Shown: positions 49,098 through 58,687, counted from the first letter of the stretch. The stretch is 64,000 nt of DNA from Citrifermentans bremense (GCF_014218275.1 NZ_AP023213.1:434001-498000); one strand, 5' to 3'. Numbers and translations are program-made. The notes: a model not told the origin generated them from the sequence alone.

Positions 49098-49274
49098 CAC
49101 GACCGGGATCTCGGCTGGAGAGGGCTGTCTCCTACATAAACGAAATCATCAGAGAGACAAAGACAGAGACATCTGTCTAAGCACAAAAAAATACAGAAAC
49201 TGCATATTTTTGGGTTTTGCATAGCCTGTCATAGATACAGATCCTAAAAAACATCTTGTTAAGACGGAGGTGGT

Positions 49275-50486
49275 ATGACGCAACTATCCCTGTTGGAAAT
49301 TCCCCCTACACAGAAATCAATGCTTGAATTGCTCATGGATGAACACGTCCCATACGAGGCTGTTGAGGCAATGCTGGAAACTTTCCTCGAAGATGAACTG
49401 GCAGAGTTTGAGCTGCTGGATGTGAAGGCTGACAACGAGACCAGCATCTCTGCAAAATGGAAATACAGTTCAGGACTTCAAAAGAGCATAAGGCGAGGTT
49501 TCGTCGAGGATTCAGTCAAATGCGCCTTGACCTACCACGCCATTGATCCTGCCAGCTTTTGGAAACGACTAGTCATAATAGCGTTTGAGGATGTCGGAGT
49601 TGGCGACGTGTGGGCGGTCGCAATGACGTTAGCCGTTGCGAGAAGCAGCGTTTGGAGGAAGAGGGCCGGTGGGGACTTGATCGTTATCCGGTACATCGTT
49701 AAGAGACTAGCAGAATCGGTCAAGGACAGGACGGTTGCCGATCTTTGTCAGGTTCTTGAGAACCGGTCTTTATCACCCTCATCCCTTACGCTTCTTAAGT
49801 CCAATTCCCCTAAAGGTCTCTCTGACATGGTCTTGTCGGACACCGTAATTAATACCCGCATAGCTGCAATATGGCTACTGTGGGGTACCGACAAGATGAA
49901 GAATCCACGGCTCCCACTCCGGGGTGGATCAAGAGACTGGTTCGACCTTACTGTTGAGAACATGAGAATGCCAGGCTTGGTGAAGTACATCACTCTACGG
50001 GGGATGGTCGCATGCCGGGGATGCGCAATGAATATCTGCTACTCCTTCGTATGGGAGCTGCTGGAGAGGTCACCATATAGGCAGGTTAGAGAGACGAAAG
50101 TTCTTCCGCCGTTTTATATCAGTGGTGTCCTTGAAGAGGCTTGGGATCAGCACACCAGAGAGGGCAAAGCTGCTTACCTGAAATTTTACCAAGCCTGCAC
50201 CCCTGTCAGTAACTTCCTCACAACTATGCGTATGGTCGGGAATGAAGAGATCATTGGTGCCATCGGAATCAGCCTTTTTATTTCAGAGTCGGCAATCTTG
50301 GATAGAAGGATTGACTTTGAAGGAGCCGATCGGGTTTACAGGATGACGGTCGAGGATGATTACCAAAAAAAGTGCCTGCGATTGGAAGATGGGGTGGAGC
50401 TTTCAAGGCTGATTCTGAAGCACAAACCTATTCTCAGGGAAGCACGACAAAATGTGGTGGAGCGGTCCCGTCTGAAGCGGGACTAG
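49275..50486 (+). CDS. Protein resembling the C-terminal part of RarA/MgsA
   Basis: 403 residues; GGAGGTGG ribosome site. Residues about 70-130 read KSIRRGFVEDSVKCALTYHA, DPASFWKRLVIIAFEDVGVG, which resembles the helical tetramerisation part of the AAA+ protein RarA/MgsA (RR...D...A..Y.....P....RRL...A.EDVG). No Walker A or B motif is present, so it is not an ATPase. The rest is helical and unrecognised. It may interact with the host clamp-loader-like RarA or with replication forks. Located between the recombinase and the defence genes. Confidence 0.6.
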   Translation: MTQLSLLEIPPTQKSMLELLMDEHVPYEAVEAMLETFLEDELAEFELLDVKADNETSISAKWKYSSGLQKSIRRGFVEDSVKCALTYHAIDPASFWKRLVIIAFEDVGVGDVWAVAMTLAVARSSVWRKRAGGDLIVIRYIVKRLAESVKDRTVADLCQVLENRSLSPSSLTLLKSNSPKGLSDMVLSDTVINTRIAAIWLLWGTDKMKNPRLPLRGGSRDWFDLTVENMRMPGLVKYITLRGMVACRGCAMNICYSFVWELLERSPYRQVRETKVLPPFYISGVLEEAWDQHTREGKAAYLKFYQACTPVSNFLTTMRMVGNEEIIGAIGISLFISESAILDRRIDFEGADRVYRMTVEDDYQKKCLRLEDGVELSRLILKHKPILREARQNVVERSRLKRD

Positions 50487-50605
50487 CCATTCGGTAGGCC
50501 GGGCACAGGTAAAGCACTCGTTAACTCTATTTGTGGCAACCGCTCAATATCAAACAAGTTTGTTGCAGGAAATCATCACTTTCAAGGCTATTTTAAGGAG
50601 AGATA

Positions 50606-50944
50606 ATGACAACTGAAGTGATTAATATCAAAGATGCTCCTGCTGGCTGGAGAGAAAATCCAGCTTACGTCTACATTGGTCGCTCAGGCCGGGGGATGTC
50701 GTCTTTGTTCGGGAATCCGGTCAGGTTTGGCTATAAATGTCCAACCTGCAAGCAGTTGCATCCATACAATGACGAAGGGCGATGGGAGATGTGCTACCGT
50801 CTTTATCTTGAGAAGAGGCTGTTCGCAGACCGGCAGTTCAAAGAATTGGTCAAAAGGCTGCGAGGGAAGACCCTTGTTTGTTTTTGCAAGCCCAATCCTT
50901 GCCACGGAGACATATTGGCGGAATATGCAGAAAAGCTACCATAG
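50606..50944 (+). CDS. DUF4326-domain protein
   Basis: 112 residues, AAGGAGAG ribosome site. Typical pattern: YVYIGRSGRGMSSLFGNP, a Cys pair insert (CPTCKQ), and the C-terminal LRGKTLVCFCKPNPCHGDIL, the defining CxCKPxPCHG motif of DUF4326. Function unknown; the Cys/His cluster suggests metal binding. The family is common in phages and islands. Confidence 0.9.
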   Translation: MTTEVINIKDAPAGWRENPAYVYIGRSGRGMSSLFGNPVRFGYKCPTCKQLHPYNDEGRWEMCYRLYLEKRLFADRQFKELVKRLRGKTLVCFCKPNPCHGDILAEYAEKLP

Positions 50945-51228
50945 CGCAAACACGCTATTTTTGTTTTAATGCTGGTCTCGCCATCCCTCAATACCTTTCC
51001 CTTCCTCAGTTATAAATCAAGCACCTAAAGTCAATTTTGGGGGCCACAGCATCTCTAAAGTGGCCTTTTCTAATGCTCGACCGAATGAGAAATGGGCAAG
51101 GTCGTTTGCTATTAATGTCACTTTATGGGTAATTGGGCTCTTAGCAGGTAAGGGGCTAGCAAGAGAGAAAAACTTGGCTCTAGGGACGAATGAATTTTGG
51201 CTTACAAATCAGTGAGGAATAGTTTAAT

Positions 51229-53442
51229 ATGCCCAGCTTGCAAAGTAACTACAGACTACGGATGAAGAGGAAGTTGAATCTTCCGGTCGTTAAATTACAA
51301 GGAGTTGAAGTGTCACGGCTTACCGATCTCATCGCACAAGCAAAGGCGAAAGACCCCCAGATGGGGCTGGATTTGGAACGAGAATTCAAGGCGCTGTCTT
51401 CGCGCCTCGCGTTCGGATTGAACTTTGAACGGCATCGGCCCGAAGTGGTGGAACTTCCCCGGCGACCGGTCCGCAAGGGAGATAAGGTGCGAGTTCTTCC
51501 GGAGCGTGGATCGACCGCGAAGGGGGACCAGCGGCTGTGGCTGGTGAGGGGGGTTGCGAAGGTCAAAGGGAACCTGATCGCACGCCTGGAGTTAAAGGGC
51601 GACACCGGATCGGAGATGCAGGATGTTTCAGTTGATGATCTGGTTGTTGTAGCAGAATTTCGGGACTACATCTTCCCAGGGCTAATCTCCACGGGCAAAG
51701 TTGCGCAGGGCGGGGACAAGCCTTTTCACACAGTCATCAACGGCGAGAATTACCATGTGCTGGAGGCTCTGACTTACACGCACCGTGGGAAGGTGGATGT
51801 CATCTATATCGACCCGCCATATAACACAGGCGCGAAGGACTGGAAGTACAACAACGATTACGTGGAGTCGGAGGACCTCTACCGGCACAGCAAGTGGCTG
51901 GCTTTTATGGAGCGGCGTTTAAGAATAGCAAAAAAACTATTAAATCCCTCCGATTCTATCTTGATATGTGCGATTGACGAAAATGAAGTCCACCGCCTTG
52001 GATTATTGTTGCAGCAAGTTTTTGAAGGGGTTCGGATGCAGATGATAACAACTGTTATCAACCCAAAGGGTGCATCATTAGGAGGTGACTTCGCACGAGT
52101 TGAAGAGTATCTATTCATTCTTTATTTTGGCGGTCGCGTCGTCCCAGAGGTAAGGGATATGCTTGATGAAAGCAAAAACGCAGCCGCTAGTCGCACGGTT
52201 AAGTGGTCCAGTCTTATTCGCGGAGGCGCGCAAGGTGTAAGAACAGATAGTCCAGGAGCTTTCTATCCAGTTTTCATTGATTGCGACCGGTCCCGAATCC
52301 ATTCGTTTGGTGAGCCCCTCCCATGGGAGCAACCTCGTGAATCAGTAGCCGCTCCAAACGGGACAGTCGTAGTGTGGCCTCCGAATCACCTTAGCGGAGT
52401 AGAAGGTAGATGGGGGATTGGACCCGAAAAGGCGCGTGAACTGCTTGCAATAGGAGCCCTTCGCCTCGGGAAGATTGATCCGGCGAGGGGTAAATTCCCA
52501 ATGTCCTATCTTTCATCTGGAATCATGGAAAAGGTTGATTCCGGAGAGATAGAGACCGTAGGCCGGAAACCTGATGGTACTCTAATTGTGCGGTACCCTG
52601 AAAATACAAAGGTAACCCAACCTAAAACAGTATGGAAGATGCCTTCGCACAATGCGGGTGAGTATGGTAGTAAGTTGCTTTTCTCGCTTCTTCCACAGCG
52701 TAAGTTTCCATTTCCAAAATCACTTTACGCAGTTGAAGATGTCCTCAGTTTCTTTTTGAGCAAGAAGTTGAATGCTACAGTGCTAGATTTCTTTTCAGGT
52801 TCGGGGACCACAGTACATGCTGTCATGCGGCTGAATCGTAGGGATGAGGGCCGTCGCCAATGCATAGCGGTGACGAACAACGAGGTCGCAGTAGCAGAGC
52901 AACTATTGTTGCGCACTCAGGGCAAGCGCCCGGGGGATACGGAGTGGGAGGAGCTAGGTATATGTGAGTACATTACTAAGCCCCGTGTTAAAGCTGCAAT
53001 TACAGGACTTACTCCTGATGGCAATCCCGTGGATGGCGATTATAAATTTGTAGACGAATTTCCAATAGCCGAGGGCCTTGAGGAAAACGCGGAGTTTTTC
53101 ACCCTCACTTACGAAACGCCTGTGGCGGTCAGCCACAACCTTGCGTTTGAACGTGTTGCCCCTCTGCTGTGGCTCCGGGCCGGTAGCCGAGGAAGGCGCA
53201 TCGATAGCCTTCCCCTCAACGGTTGGGAGGTCGCCGATAATTATGGGTTGCTCACGAATCTGGATCAGGCGGAAGCCTTTTGTGCTGCCTTCCAAAAAAC
53301 TGATGGCTTGCGTATCGCTTACATCGTCACCAACGACGATCGCCGCTTCCAAGCCATTGCTCGCACTCTGCCAGAATCGGTAGAACCGATCCGGCTATAT
53401 GAGTCATACCTTTCGAACTTCAAGTTTGCCAATGGAGAGTAA
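51229..53442 (+). CDS. Type III-like Mod DNA adenine methyltransferase
   Basis: 737 residues. Residues 1-180 are a specific N-terminal extension with a charged helix and an SH3/KOW-like beta part (RKGDKVRVLPERGST). The methylase core has VDVIYIDPPYNTG (motif IV, residues about 188-200) and later LDFFSGSGTTVHAV (motif I, about 519-532), so order IV-then-I, the beta class like type III Mod proteins. A long variable region lies between and probably recognises DNA. The C-terminal part (540-737) has no known motif. It methylates adenine N6 at a site to be found. The helicase gene starts 3 bases after its stop. Confidence 0.92.
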   Translation: MPSLQSNYRLRMKRKLNLPVVKLQGVEVSRLTDLIAQAKAKDPQMGLDLEREFKALSSRLAFGLNFERHRPEVVELPRRPVRKGDKVRVLPERGSTAKGDQRLWLVRGVAKVKGNLIARLELKGDTGSEMQDVSVDDLVVVAEFRDYIFPGLISTGKVAQGGDKPFHTVINGENYHVLEALTYTHRGKVDVIYIDPPYNTGAKDWKYNNDYVESEDLYRHSKWLAFMERRLRIAKKLLNPSDSILICAIDENEVHRLGLLLQQVFEGVRMQMITTVINPKGASLGGDFARVEEYLFILYFGGRVVPEVRDMLDESKNAAASRTVKWSSLIRGGAQGVRTDSPGAFYPVFIDCDRSRIHSFGEPLPWEQPRESVAAPNGTVVVWPPNHLSGVEGRWGIGPEKARELLAIGALRLGKIDPARGKFPMSYLSSGIMEKVDSGEIETVGRKPDGTLIVRYPENTKVTQPKTVWKMPSHNAGEYGSKLLFSLLPQRKFPFPKSLYAVEDVLSFFLSKKLNATVLDFFSGSGTTVHAVMRLNRRDEGRRQCIAVTNNEVAVAEQLLLRTQGKRPGDTEWEELGICEYITKPRVKAAITGLTPDGNPVDGDYKFVDEFPIAEGLEENAEFFTLTYETPVAVSHNLAFERVAPLLWLRAGSRGRRIDSLPLNGWEVADNYGLLTNLDQAEAFCAAFQKTDGLRIAYIVTNDDRRFQAIARTLPESVEPIRLYESYLSNFKFANGE

Positions 53443-53445
53443 TAA

Positions 53446-56025
53446 ATGAAGTTTACCCTCAAGGATTACCAGGACGAGGCGGTGCGGGACGTGCTTGCCA
53501 ATCTACGGAAGGCACGCAAGCGCTGGCGTGACGATGGTGACCGGCATGCGTTCTCCCTCACGGCGGTAACTGGCGCTGGTAAGACTGTTATGGCTGCTGC
53601 GGCATTTGAGGCGTTGTTTCATGGTGACGATAATTACGACTTCGATGCTGATCGCGGTGCAGTGGTGATTTGGTTCAGCGACGATCCTTCATTGAATGAG
53701 CAAACGCGGTTTCGCCTTATGGAAGCATCTGACCGTCTGAATTACTCTGATCTCGTCGTGGTGCAGAATTCTTTTAACCGTGAGAAATTTGAACCGGGGA
53801 AAATTTACTTCATTAACACTCAGAAGCTGAGTAAAAAGAGCCTCCTTGTGCGAGGCTTCGAACCTGATGAGGACAGCCCGTCATTCCCCGAAATGCGGCC
53901 AGACCTCCGTTCCCACACCATCTGGGATACTATCCAAAACACGATTGAAGACCCAGCTCTGACGCTTTATCTCGTTCTTGACGAGGCTCACCGTGGCATG
54001 GGGAGTCCGTCGGAAGCGGTATTAAGGGACAAATCAACAATTGTGAAACGCCTCATCAACGGGGCCGGCACTGTCCCCGCGATTCCTATTGTCTTGGGCA
54101 TTTCCGCCACCGTCGAGCGATTTAATAACGCTATGATAGAGGCACAAGGTCGCGACCTACTCCGAAACGTGGTCGTCGATTCTGCGAAGGTACAGGAGTC
54201 GGGCCTGCTGAAGGACACCATCATTATTGACACTACTGATGAAGTAGGCCTATTCGACACGGTGCTGGTACGCCGGGCCACCGGCAAAATCAAGGAGTCG
54301 AGCGATACGTGGGATGAGTATTGCAAACAGCAGGGGATCAAGGAGGTCGTTAGGCCGCTCATGGTGCTCCAAGTACCGAACACGCCGGACCAAAACCAGA
54401 TCGGGCGGGCACTGGATACGATCTTTCAGAAGTGGCCGGCATTGACTGAAGAAGCCATTGCCCACGTCTTCGGCGAACACACCACCCATACGTTTGGCAA
54501 GTATTCGGTGCCATACATCTCCCCTGAGCTAGTGCAGGATTCCCATTGGATTCGCGTGCTTATCGCCAAGGATGCCATAAGCACCGGTTGGGACTGCCCA
54601 CGTGCTGAGGTGCTGGTTTCCTTCCGGCAGTCTAAGGATCGAACCCACATAACCCAGTTAATGGGGCGCATGGTCCGGACCCCCCTTGCCAGGCGGATTC
54701 CGGGCAATGATAGGCTCAATTCAGTGGACTGTCTGTTGCCGTTTTTCGATACGAAATCCGTTCAAGCTGTGGCCGACGCTCTCATGAAGGGGGGAGACGA
54801 CGGCAAAGGGCTCCCTGGCCGTCGTGTACTCATCAATCCAAAGGATATGACGCCGAATCCATCAACTCCGGAATCAGTTTGGGAAAAGTTTCGGACACTG
54901 CCGTCCCAGTCCCTGCCACATCGAGGCGCTAAGCCATTGAAACGTTTGACCGCTCTTGCCCATGAACTCGCCTGGGATAAGCTGCTCCCTGGAGCCGGAA
55001 AGATCGCCCACGGGGAAATGCACAAGTTGCTGGATGCACTTCAGATACGCTTTTCAGGTGAAATCGCTGCTGCCCGCAAAGAAGTACTGAAGGTTGAAGG
55101 GTATACCACTATCGCCGATATGAGGATTAAGGAGAAAACCCTTGATGAATTTTTAGAGGAAGCCGACTATGTCGTGATCGAAGATTCCTATCGTCGTGCC
55201 GGGCGCATCCTGAGTCCAGATATAGCGCGCACCTACTCCGAATATCTGGCAGCCAAGAATGAAGATGCTGAAGACATGGAAGAGGCACTGATTGAGGCCT
55301 ACGCCGACATTGCGGCTCTTGGACTGGTAACCAATGTGAAAACCTGTCTCGACGCCGCAGCGGATACCCTGGCCAATGAGTGGTTCGCAACATACAAGGC
55401 TCAGATCAAGAAGTTGTCCGACGAGCGACAGGATGTATATCGTTCGCTTAAAGAGATGAGTACGGAGCCAGGAGAGATAGACCTCGCCGTGCCGAAATCG
55501 TGGACGGTGGCTACTACTGAGCAGGATATCCACGGCAACAGCCAGCCGTTGCCGACGTATAGGCAGCACCTATTATGCGACGAGAGCGGTTTGTTCCCGG
55601 CTGAGATGAACAATTGGGAACGCGCCGTGTTGGCAAAGGAGATGAAACGTCCAGGTTTTCAGTTCTGGTACCGTAACCCGTCGCGTCCAAGCCAGGATTC
55701 TCTGGGAATCGCCTATACGGAGGATCTGCAGATCAAAATTATGAGGCCGGATTTCATCATTTTCTCTGCGGAGGAGGACGGTACCACGGTGGCAGACATT
55801 GTTGATCCTCACGGGACACAATACAGCGATTCATTGCCCAAACTTGTGGGCCTGGCGAAATACGCCGAGACCTATTCAAGCGTTTATCGTCGAATTGGTG
55901 CAGTTGCCGAGGTTAACGGGACATTGCGCGTGCTCGATATGACCGATGCAAAGGTGCGCAAGGGGGTGGCAGAGGCTAAGGATGCCAAGAAACTCTATGA
56001 GGGAACATTGGCGAGCGACTATTGA
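53446..56025 (+). CDS. Type III-like Res helicase/nuclease subunit
   Basis: 859 residues. SF2 helicase: LKDYQDEAV (Q-like), Walker A TGAGKTVMAAAAFE (42-47), DEAH box LVLDEAHRGM (179-182), ISATVERFN (motif III), KDAISTGWDCPRAEVLVSF and QLMGRMVRTPLARR (motifs V-VI). The C-terminal region has MRPDFIIFSAEEDG and VADIVDPHGTQYSDSLPKLVGLAKYA, where the PD-(D/E)xK nuclease would sit, but the (D/E)xK Lys is replaced (DIVDPHG). Cutting may be altered or use another residue. With the Mod protein it would form a restriction system that translocates along DNA. Confidence 0.9.
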   Translation: MKFTLKDYQDEAVRDVLANLRKARKRWRDDGDRHAFSLTAVTGAGKTVMAAAAFEALFHGDDNYDFDADRGAVVIWFSDDPSLNEQTRFRLMEASDRLNYSDLVVVQNSFNREKFEPGKIYFINTQKLSKKSLLVRGFEPDEDSPSFPEMRPDLRSHTIWDTIQNTIEDPALTLYLVLDEAHRGMGSPSEAVLRDKSTIVKRLINGAGTVPAIPIVLGISATVERFNNAMIEAQGRDLLRNVVVDSAKVQESGLLKDTIIIDTTDEVGLFDTVLVRRATGKIKESSDTWDEYCKQQGIKEVVRPLMVLQVPNTPDQNQIGRALDTIFQKWPALTEEAIAHVFGEHTTHTFGKYSVPYISPELVQDSHWIRVLIAKDAISTGWDCPRAEVLVSFRQSKDRTHITQLMGRMVRTPLARRIPGNDRLNSVDCLLPFFDTKSVQAVADALMKGGDDGKGLPGRRVLINPKDMTPNPSTPESVWEKFRTLPSQSLPHRGAKPLKRLTALAHELAWDKLLPGAGKIAHGEMHKLLDALQIRFSGEIAAARKEVLKVEGYTTIADMRIKEKTLDEFLEEADYVVIEDSYRRAGRILSPDIARTYSEYLAAKNEDAEDMEEALIEAYADIAALGLVTNVKTCLDAAADTLANEWFATYKAQIKKLSDERQDVYRSLKEMSTEPGEIDLAVPKSWTVATTEQDIHGNSQPLPTYRQHLLCDESGLFPAEMNNWERAVLAKEMKRPGFQFWYRNPSRPSQDSLGIAYTEDLQIKIMRPDFIIFSAEEDGTTVADIVDPHGTQYSDSLPKLVGLAKYAETYSSVYRRIGAVAEVNGTLRVLDMTDAKVRKGVAEAKDAKKLYEGTLASDY

Positions 56026-56170
56026 GCTGAAAGCTCATCCCCTTCACCATCATTCAAAGGAGGCCCACGGAGGAAATTTGAAGCCCCCTTGTGCTATTTT
56101 GTAACAGACTTAATCAATCTTCAAAGTTGAGACTTGAAATCAATTTTAATCTACTAGAGCTGGGGGGACT

Positions 56171-57208
56171 GTGGGTATAAATCGCACCATCTTTAATGCC
56201 ATTAATGACGTACTTGTGGATTATGGTTGTAGTCCCGCAGAAATTGAAACCTTTCTTATGGCGCGTTGGGGGCTTCGTCGCCGCCAAACAGAAGCAATTT
56301 CTATTCTTGATGGCACAATGACCTACCACGGCAAGCAGGAGCTGCTTCATTACGTTGTAGAATTGGCACGAGTAGAACATGGAATACGAGAACTAGAGCC
56401 GTGGGTGAGGGATCATGTGGCTCATGCCTTACTCAGTTTCCTGCTCGGAATATACATAAATGAAAGGTTCATGAAAGAGCGGGGGCTTGATGTAGACACG
56501 TTTCAGTGGAAGCTCGCAGGTCTCTTCCACGATGTTGCTTATCCGGCCCAAGTGGCTAGAGATATCCTAAAGCCGTTCACAGGCCAGATAAATAAAATCA
56601 AGGAAACATTGAGGGTAGAGGCTCCTGACGTATTCTTCAAGCTAGTACCCGTTGGGCTCGACGGATTGAGAAACGACAGAAATTCCCTAGATCTGATCCA
56701 ACAGCGATTAGACCAGTGGGGGCTTCGCGTGGACGCGGCACGTGAGTACAACGACATGCTGGAGTCCGGGCAGATGTGCCATGGCATCATGAGTTCTCTG
56801 TCGGTTCTGTACGTGATTGATCTGATGTACCAAAAATATAATCCTCAGCGGGAACATCGAGACATCTTTGCACCTGTGGGTATAAATTGGAATCAGGCCT
56901 TCTTTGAAAACGATGTTGTGTCCGCCTGTTCGGCCATTTTCGTACATAACTTACCCGCCCGCTGTTTCAAAGACGCACCTATAGACAAGGATCGCGCTCC
57001 GTTGGCATTCCTTCTGAAATTATCAGACTGCTTGCAGGACTGGGGCCGTCCATCAGCTGAAAATCCCCGCGGGCTACCGACCCGGGGCTACAAAATTAAG
57101 GTCACAGATGGAAGACTTGTGTTTACAGTGGCCGACGAACACCGCAGGCAAAAAATAGCAGAAGAGATCCAAACCACACTCGTTACATCAGACATAGAAA
57201 TATGTTAA
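56171..57208 (+). CDS. HD-domain protein of the defence operon
   Basis: 345 residues from GTG 56171 behind a GGGGGG site. The HD signature is DHVAH (Asp81, His82, His85) and GLFHDVAYPAQ (His120-Asp121), with a later LKLSDCLQDWGRP that can supply the last Asp. This is the metal-binding set of HD phosphohydrolases or nucleases. The rest is helical. It is not close to dGTPase, RelA/SpoT or Cas3 by motif beyond the HD core. The gene follows the Res-type gene by 145 bases on the same strand and precedes the PLD gene. Confidence 0.75.
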   Translation: MGINRTIFNAINDVLVDYGCSPAEIETFLMARWGLRRRQTEAISILDGTMTYHGKQELLHYVVELARVEHGIRELEPWVRDHVAHALLSFLLGIYINERFMKERGLDVDTFQWKLAGLFHDVAYPAQVARDILKPFTGQINKIKETLRVEAPDVFFKLVPVGLDGLRNDRNSLDLIQQRLDQWGLRVDAAREYNDMLESGQMCHGIMSSLSVLYVIDLMYQKYNPQREHRDIFAPVGINWNQAFFENDVVSACSAIFVHNLPARCFKDAPIDKDRAPLAFLLKLSDCLQDWGRPSAENPRGLPTRGYKIKVTDGRLVFTVADEHRRQKIAEEIQTTLVTSDIEIC

Positions 57209-57245
57209 GGCACTAGCGCTAACATCTAAAGTGATGGGGGGGGAT

Positions 57246-58604
57246 ATGAAGGTCGTTGCAGGGGGCCTCAACGGACTTTATCTTGAAGAAATTAATACCA
57301 ACTCTAAGAAGGAGACTGTTTGGGTCAAGGCAGCGATAGCTTATGCTAGTGGACATCCAAAGCTCTTCGAGGATTGTTGGAAAAATTCCATCCCACTTAC
57401 TTTTTATGGAAGGTTCGACAGCAGTGCCCCAGTTACGACGAACATCCTGAAAACGTTTCTGGATAGGAAGTCCCCGAATTTTGTCTGCAAGTTAGTTCCT
57501 GACATTTTTCATGCGAAGGTAATATGGTGGGGTGGTTATGGAGTTTATATTGGTTCCGCCAATCTGACCGACAACGGTTGGGTGGGTAATATTGAAGCAG
57601 GTACTTTTTTCTCTCAAGAAGAAATAGTAGAGAATGGCCTGGACTTGGAGCTTACGGATTTTTTTGAACAGGTGGACAGTCTGGCGCATTCGCTAACAAA
57701 AGAGATCTACGATCAAATTTGCGAATTGGAATTAAGAGAATTCACCGCTAACAAAGGACGACAAACGGAACGTGATGATTTCAACAAGAAACGATTGATT
57801 CCCAAACTAAATCCGCTTCAAGCCATTTCACCTCGGAATAGTATTGATCGAAGGAAAAACAAGTTTTTGAAGGAGTGGCGGGATACACTGCAAATACTAA
57901 GAGATATTGCAGATCGGGTTTCTGATCCTTCCAATCAGCCGGTATGGCTTCCTGTAGAAACTCCAAAAGGCGTGCAAGCAGATCAGTTTCTTCATGCCTA
58001 CTATTATAACCATGTACTAGAAGGACAAAAAGCAAGGCACCATGAATTTTATCTCAAAAACTCTGCAAATCCTGAGAGAGCCCTTCAGGAAATCATAAGC
58101 TGGTGGAGAACCACTACGTCCGCACCCTCATGGGAAGATCAAAATATAGCTAATTCAAAAACTGTTAAGATTAATTTGAGTAAGAAAAGAATTGACGGCC
58201 TGACAGAAAATGACTTCTTAGATGTTTGTAAGCATGTCCACGCGCTTACAGACCATTGCAAGAGAGTTAAAAATAGCACTTATGGGTTGCCTGCCAACTT
58301 TTCGACTGACAGCACCGAAAGGATCAAGCTTCTCAGCAAATACCTGTGGAAACAAAAGACTGCTCAAGGGCGGAGTGTGATTCAGGTCCTATCTTATGTC
58401 CTTTACGGAGGTAAACCGGAAGGAGTTCCCGAGCGGATTTGGGAAGCGATGGCTTCGGAAGGTTATAAAATCTCGCATCTGGGGATTAGCAGCCTAGGTG
58501 AAATTGTCGGATGGACCTTGCCAGATATGTTCCCACCACGTAATGGTCGCACGAGCAAAGCTCTAAAAGCTCTGGGCTATAACGTAGAAATTTACTCTGA
58601 ATAG
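57246..58604 (+). CDS. Phospholipase D-family nuclease-like protein
   Basis: 452 residues from ATG 57246 (GGGGGGG just upstream). N-terminal part holds one HKD motif: DIFHAKVIWWGGYGVYIGSA then NLTDNGW (His89, Lys91, Ser104, Asn106). One motif per chain means it would work as a dimer, as in Nuc/BfiI-type nucleases. Residues 170-452 are helical and unrecognised and could hold a DNA- or partner-binding domain. It is the fourth gene of the methylase-helicase-HD operon. DISARM systems also contain a PLD protein (DrmC), but the other DISARM parts (DrmB) are lacking. Confidence 0.85.
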   Translation: MKVVAGGLNGLYLEEINTNSKKETVWVKAAIAYASGHPKLFEDCWKNSIPLTFYGRFDSSAPVTTNILKTFLDRKSPNFVCKLVPDIFHAKVIWWGGYGVYIGSANLTDNGWVGNIEAGTFFSQEEIVENGLDLELTDFFEQVDSLAHSLTKEIYDQICELELREFTANKGRQTERDDFNKKRLIPKLNPLQAISPRNSIDRRKNKFLKEWRDTLQILRDIADRVSDPSNQPVWLPVETPKGVQADQFLHAYYYNHVLEGQKARHHEFYLKNSANPERALQEIISWWRTTTSAPSWEDQNIANSKTVKINLSKKRIDGLTENDFLDVCKHVHALTDHCKRVKNSTYGLPANFSTDSTERIKLLSKYLWKQKTAQGRSVIQVLSYVLYGGKPEGVPERIWEAMASEGYKISHLGISSLGEIVGWTLPDMFPPRNGRTSKALKALGYNVEIYSE

Positions 58605-58668
58605 GTATTTGATGTTGCCATGATCCACTAATGCAACCAACTAATCTGCCCGTCAGGTGCAATTTGCA

Positions 58669-58678
58669 ATTAATGTCA
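58669..58678. repeat. ATTAATGTCA, third copy
   Basis: Same 10-mer as at 49088-49097 and 51111-51120. It lies at the convergent junction of the PLD and XRE genes. Confidence 0.4.
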
Positions 58679-58687
58679 ATCCGTTGA

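Noticed and set aside
51229-58604. A DISARM or BREX system
   Set aside because: No DUF1998 (DrmB), PglZ, BrxC or BrxL-like protein is present; the methylase is of type III Mod form.
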